Below are positions 7,501 through 8,731 of a stretch of 8,731 bases of DNA, piece by piece. The notes beneath the pieces were generated by a model, which worked only from the letters and a program-made list of their open reading frames with translations, searched no databases and had not been told where the DNA came from. The position numbers were made by a program, and so were the translations under genes. Source of the DNA: an uncultured Bacteroidales bacterium (lineage in GTDB: Bacteria > Bacteroidota > Bacteroidia > Bacteroidales > Muribaculaceae); NCBI GenBank assembly GCA_900554845.1, contig USIY01000079.1, positions 1-8,731 on the forward strand, in the 5' to 3' direction. Position 1 is the first letter of the stretch, and each line of letters begins with the position of its first letter.

Positions 7501-7705
7501 CCGTCTGAAGAACATTGAGCTCGCTTACTCACTGCCGCTGAAATGGATCAAGCACGCTCTCATGAGCCAGTGTAGATTTTTCGTCAACGCCAACAATGTC
7601 GTCACATGGGATCATCTCAACGGTCTGACCGATCCGGAAAGCAACGGATCAAACCGTTATCCCATCTGCCGAACTATTAACTTTGGCGTAAATATTCAAT
7701 TCTAA
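4583..7705 (+). CDS. SusC/RagA-family TonB-linked outer membrane transporter
   Basis: This is a complete 1040-residue TonB-dependent transporter for energised import of a large ligand across the outer membrane. It has a signal peptide (residues 1-34, cleaved after PAGA) and a carboxypeptidase-regulatory-like domain at about 35-110 (VKGVVTD, GYFQL, VSYLGY). A TonB-box-like EELVVVGYG follows at 115-123. The plug domain, about 124-241, includes VLVDGIER and KDASATAVYGVRGANG. The remainder is a 22-strand-type barrel ending in NFGVNIQF, with the terminal Phe used for outer membrane assembly. There is no N-terminal STN domain, so it is not a transducer for an anti-sigma factor. An EF-hand-like loop (D858, N860, D862, G863, D866, D869) lies in a late extracellular loop region, as in many SusC proteins. 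It lies 28 bases after the lipoprotein and 12 bases before the SusD-like gene. The ATG at 4583 gives a proper signal peptide but has no Shine-Dalgarno sequence. Confidence 0.97.
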   Translation: MNNIQFTAKGGRGHALRLLLPLIMLVLAFAPAGAQIVKGVVTDAKSEPLIGATVLEKGTTNGTATDLDGYFQLNLKDAKKAVLVVSYLGYTPQEIPVNGRADINVVLTEENTQLEELVVVGYGQQKKESVVGAISQVNSGDLLETPSANLSQAITGKIPGVITSQTSGAPGADDASIYIRGRATFAGDAQPLVLVDGIERSFSQIAPDDIETISVLKDASATAVYGVRGANGVMLITTKRGKEQKPVVNLTASWQFQAPTRKAKYLDSYESVTLLEEALANDGLPSQYSQADIDMYRKSVNGELSGVDALLYPNVDWYDQILRSSAPAQRYNASVRGGTKRMRYYASVEYYDQQSLFKNLSNDKYGNSSSLGYQRVGFRANADFFLTKDLEFSVNFGTRFETRKGPNSSESNNYSQVYYELNHTPSWLFPIAYEVNDGDQTKTLYGGSSQYQNNVYAMLADGGYYRANNNVNETNFIADYKMDWLTPGLSVRGMASFDYESYHKTLYSKGFATYELNDRDNYTELEAYNRFNKDTQLSNSKESFSLWKLYLEAQINYKRVFAEKHDVTAMVLYMQNDYHYNSDLARRYQGVVGRVTYGFDGRYLFEFNAGYNGSENFAKGKRFGFFPSFSAGWRITEESFMEKSRAWMDNLKLRASYGQVGNDVYQVNGVRQRFLYEEKWSQKSNDYYFGTTGTTGIFEQQYPNYGVTWERAHKFNVGLDFGFFNSSLSGSIDYFWEKRNDILAEYQTRPLWFGVTSAAGNLGKTENQGFEIELRYSGRIGDDFKYGIGGTFSHAKNKITEMNEPDAKTDYRKRTGHVINQYFGLVADGFVTQADINSGKLPVSTFGTVKPGDLKYRDLNGDGFIDDRDETFIGYSDIPENTYAINLNAEWKGLSFSIMFQGVGHVSRYYDAEAMYAFVNGGKVREHHLDRWNPAVSEAENLANAKYPLLHYDSYGNHNQRQNSFFLKNGSFFRLKNIELAYSLPLKWIKHALMSQCRFFVNANNVVTWDHLNGLTDPESNGSNRYPICRTINFGVNIQF

Positions 7706-7717
7706 TCCCGGAAACCC

Positions 7718-8731
7718 ATGAAAAAGATATCTAAATATATCGTTATGGCGGCTGTTGCCGGACTTGCCGTATGCACCGCATCGTGCAGCGACTTCCTTGA
7801 CAAACAGCCCTCCAACGAGCTCACCGAGGAGAAGACATTCGCCGACTGGAATCTTTTTGAGGAATTCCACTACGACACGTACAACTTCCTGTTGCACGGA
7901 GCGCTGAGAGTCAACAATTCATGGCTTGACGCCACTACCGATCTGGCGGAGACATCCTTCTCTAACGGCGGCGCGCGCACGTCGTTCAACATCGGCAACT
8001 ACTATGGCTCGGGGGGAGACCCGGAGCTGGTAAGCATCTGGGAGTCGCGTTACCGCGCCATCCGCAAATGCAACATGACTCTGAAACATGTCAACACCGT
8101 TCCCCGCAATCCCCGCAACAGCGAGGAGGAGCACGCCAGTCTGGTACGCATCTTCACCGCCGAGGCACGTATGCTCCGCGCATACTTTTACTGGGAATTG
8201 TTCCTCCGTTACGGTCCGCTCCCCATTATCACCGAAGTACTGGATCCGGAAGAGGACATGATCACTCCCTATCTCAAGCGTCCCGGCACCAAAGAATTCG
8301 TGGTTGATTTCATACTTAAGGAGCTGGCTGAATGCGAGCCTGACCTTCTTGACCATGACACAGCATGGGCCTCCAACCGCGCGGGACGTGTGTCGCAGCC
8401 CGCGGCTCGCGCCTTGGCGGCACGAATCAAGCTATATATGGCGTCTCCCCGCTTCTCCGCCGAAAGCGGCGTGACGTGGCAGGACGCCGCCGATGCCGCC
8501 AAGAGTTTCATCAACGATTACGGACAGTATTTCGGACTGTTCGCACAGGCCAATGTCAGCGCAGCCGACAATTACGGCAACGCTGTGCTGTTCACTACTT
8601 ATACCGGCAACAACAACGAGACCATATTCTTCCGTAACGACGCCACAATCGGCTGGGGAGAGATAAACCTCGACACCCCTGTGGGCGAAGGCGGAAGCGG
8701 AGGCAACTGCCCGTCGCAGAATCTTGTGGAT
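7718..8731 (+). CDS. SusD/RagB-family nutrient-binding lipoprotein (3' truncated by window end)
   Basis: This is the outer membrane lipoprotein that caps the SusC barrel and captures its ligand. The ATG at 7718 opens a frame with no stop to the window end: 338 residues of a family that is usually about 500-600 long. The signal peptide ends at CTASC (lipidated C23), followed by SDFLDKQPS, the standard SusD mature N-terminus. Typical TPR-like helices follow: IWESRYRAIRKCN, then AEARMLRAYFYWELFLRYGPLP at about 150-171. Later comes a segment of the form RVSQPAARALAARIKLYMASPRF at about 225-247, which is the hallmark of the family. The start lies 12 bases after the susC-like stop, so the pair is an operon unit. 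The C-terminal SusD domain, which helps decide specificity, is not in the window. Confidence 0.95.
   Translation, partial: MKKISKYIVMAAVAGLAVCTASCSDFLDKQPSNELTEEKTFADWNLFEEFHYDTYNFLLHGALRVNNSWLDATTDLAETSFSNGGARTSFNIGNYYGSGGDPELVSIWESRYRAIRKCNMTLKHVNTVPRNPRNSEEEHASLVRIFTAEARMLRAYFYWELFLRYGPLPIITEVLDPEEDMITPYLKRPGTKEFVVDFILKELAECEPDLLDHDTAWASNRAGRVSQPAARALAARIKLYMASPRFSAESGVTWQDAADAAKSFINDYGQYFGLFAQANVSAADNYGNAVLFTTYTGNNNETIFFRNDATIGWGEINLDTPVGEGGSGGNCPSQNLVD

Noticed and set aside
1..8731. CRISPR array, tRNA, rRNA or insertion sequence
   Set aside because: No regularly spaced repeats, cloverleaf-type sequence, rRNA-like stretch or transposase was seen on either strand.

Overview
The window looks like part of a polysaccharide-utilisation-type locus (PUL) from a Bacteroidales bacterium. 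The evidence is an adjacent SusC/RagA-type TonB-dependent transporter and SusD-type lipoprotein, Bacteroidetes-style lipoprotein signals (a cysteine followed by acidic residues), start codons without Shine-Dalgarno sequences, and a TTG / TAnnTTTG promoter of the Bacteroidetes sigma-ABfr type. The C-ending codon preference in susC and susD would suit a gut Bacteroidales such as Muribaculaceae, but that is inference only.

Layout, all on the + strand: (1) positions 1-115 hold a disturbed 5' end of a sensor-kinase gene. Two in-frame stops (35 and 50) precede sequence that still reads as tetratricopeptide repeat (TPR). (2) 116-1675 encodes a TPR / single-membrane-segment / LytS-type histidine kinase. 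(3) 1662-2438, overlapping the kinase by 14 bases, encodes a LytTR response regulator. (4) 2439-2733 is an AT-rich, information-dense intergenic region. It holds a small inverted repeat after the regulator stop, helically phased T/A tracts, one good promoter candidate, a perfect 9-bp hairpin at the expected transcript start, a 20-codon upstream ORF, and an imperfect direct repeat with an A/C-rich segment before the next start codon. (5) 2734-4554 encodes a 606-residue surface lipoprotein with an N-terminal LamG-like domain and two tandem, Trp/Tyr-rich beta domains. (6) 4583-7705 encodes a complete SusC-like transporter. (7) 7718-8731 encodes a SusD-like lipoprotein that runs off the right edge without a stop.

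Working model: the kinase and regulator sense an envelope or nutrient cue and may control the promoter before the lipoprotein. The lipoprotein, SusC and SusD form a short-spaced operon (gaps of 28 and 12 bases) for capture and import of a ligand, probably a glycan. No glycoside hydrolase, polysaccharide lyase, sulfatase or peptidase is visible here, so the substrate cannot be assigned. No tRNA, rRNA, CRISPR array or insertion sequence is recognisable.
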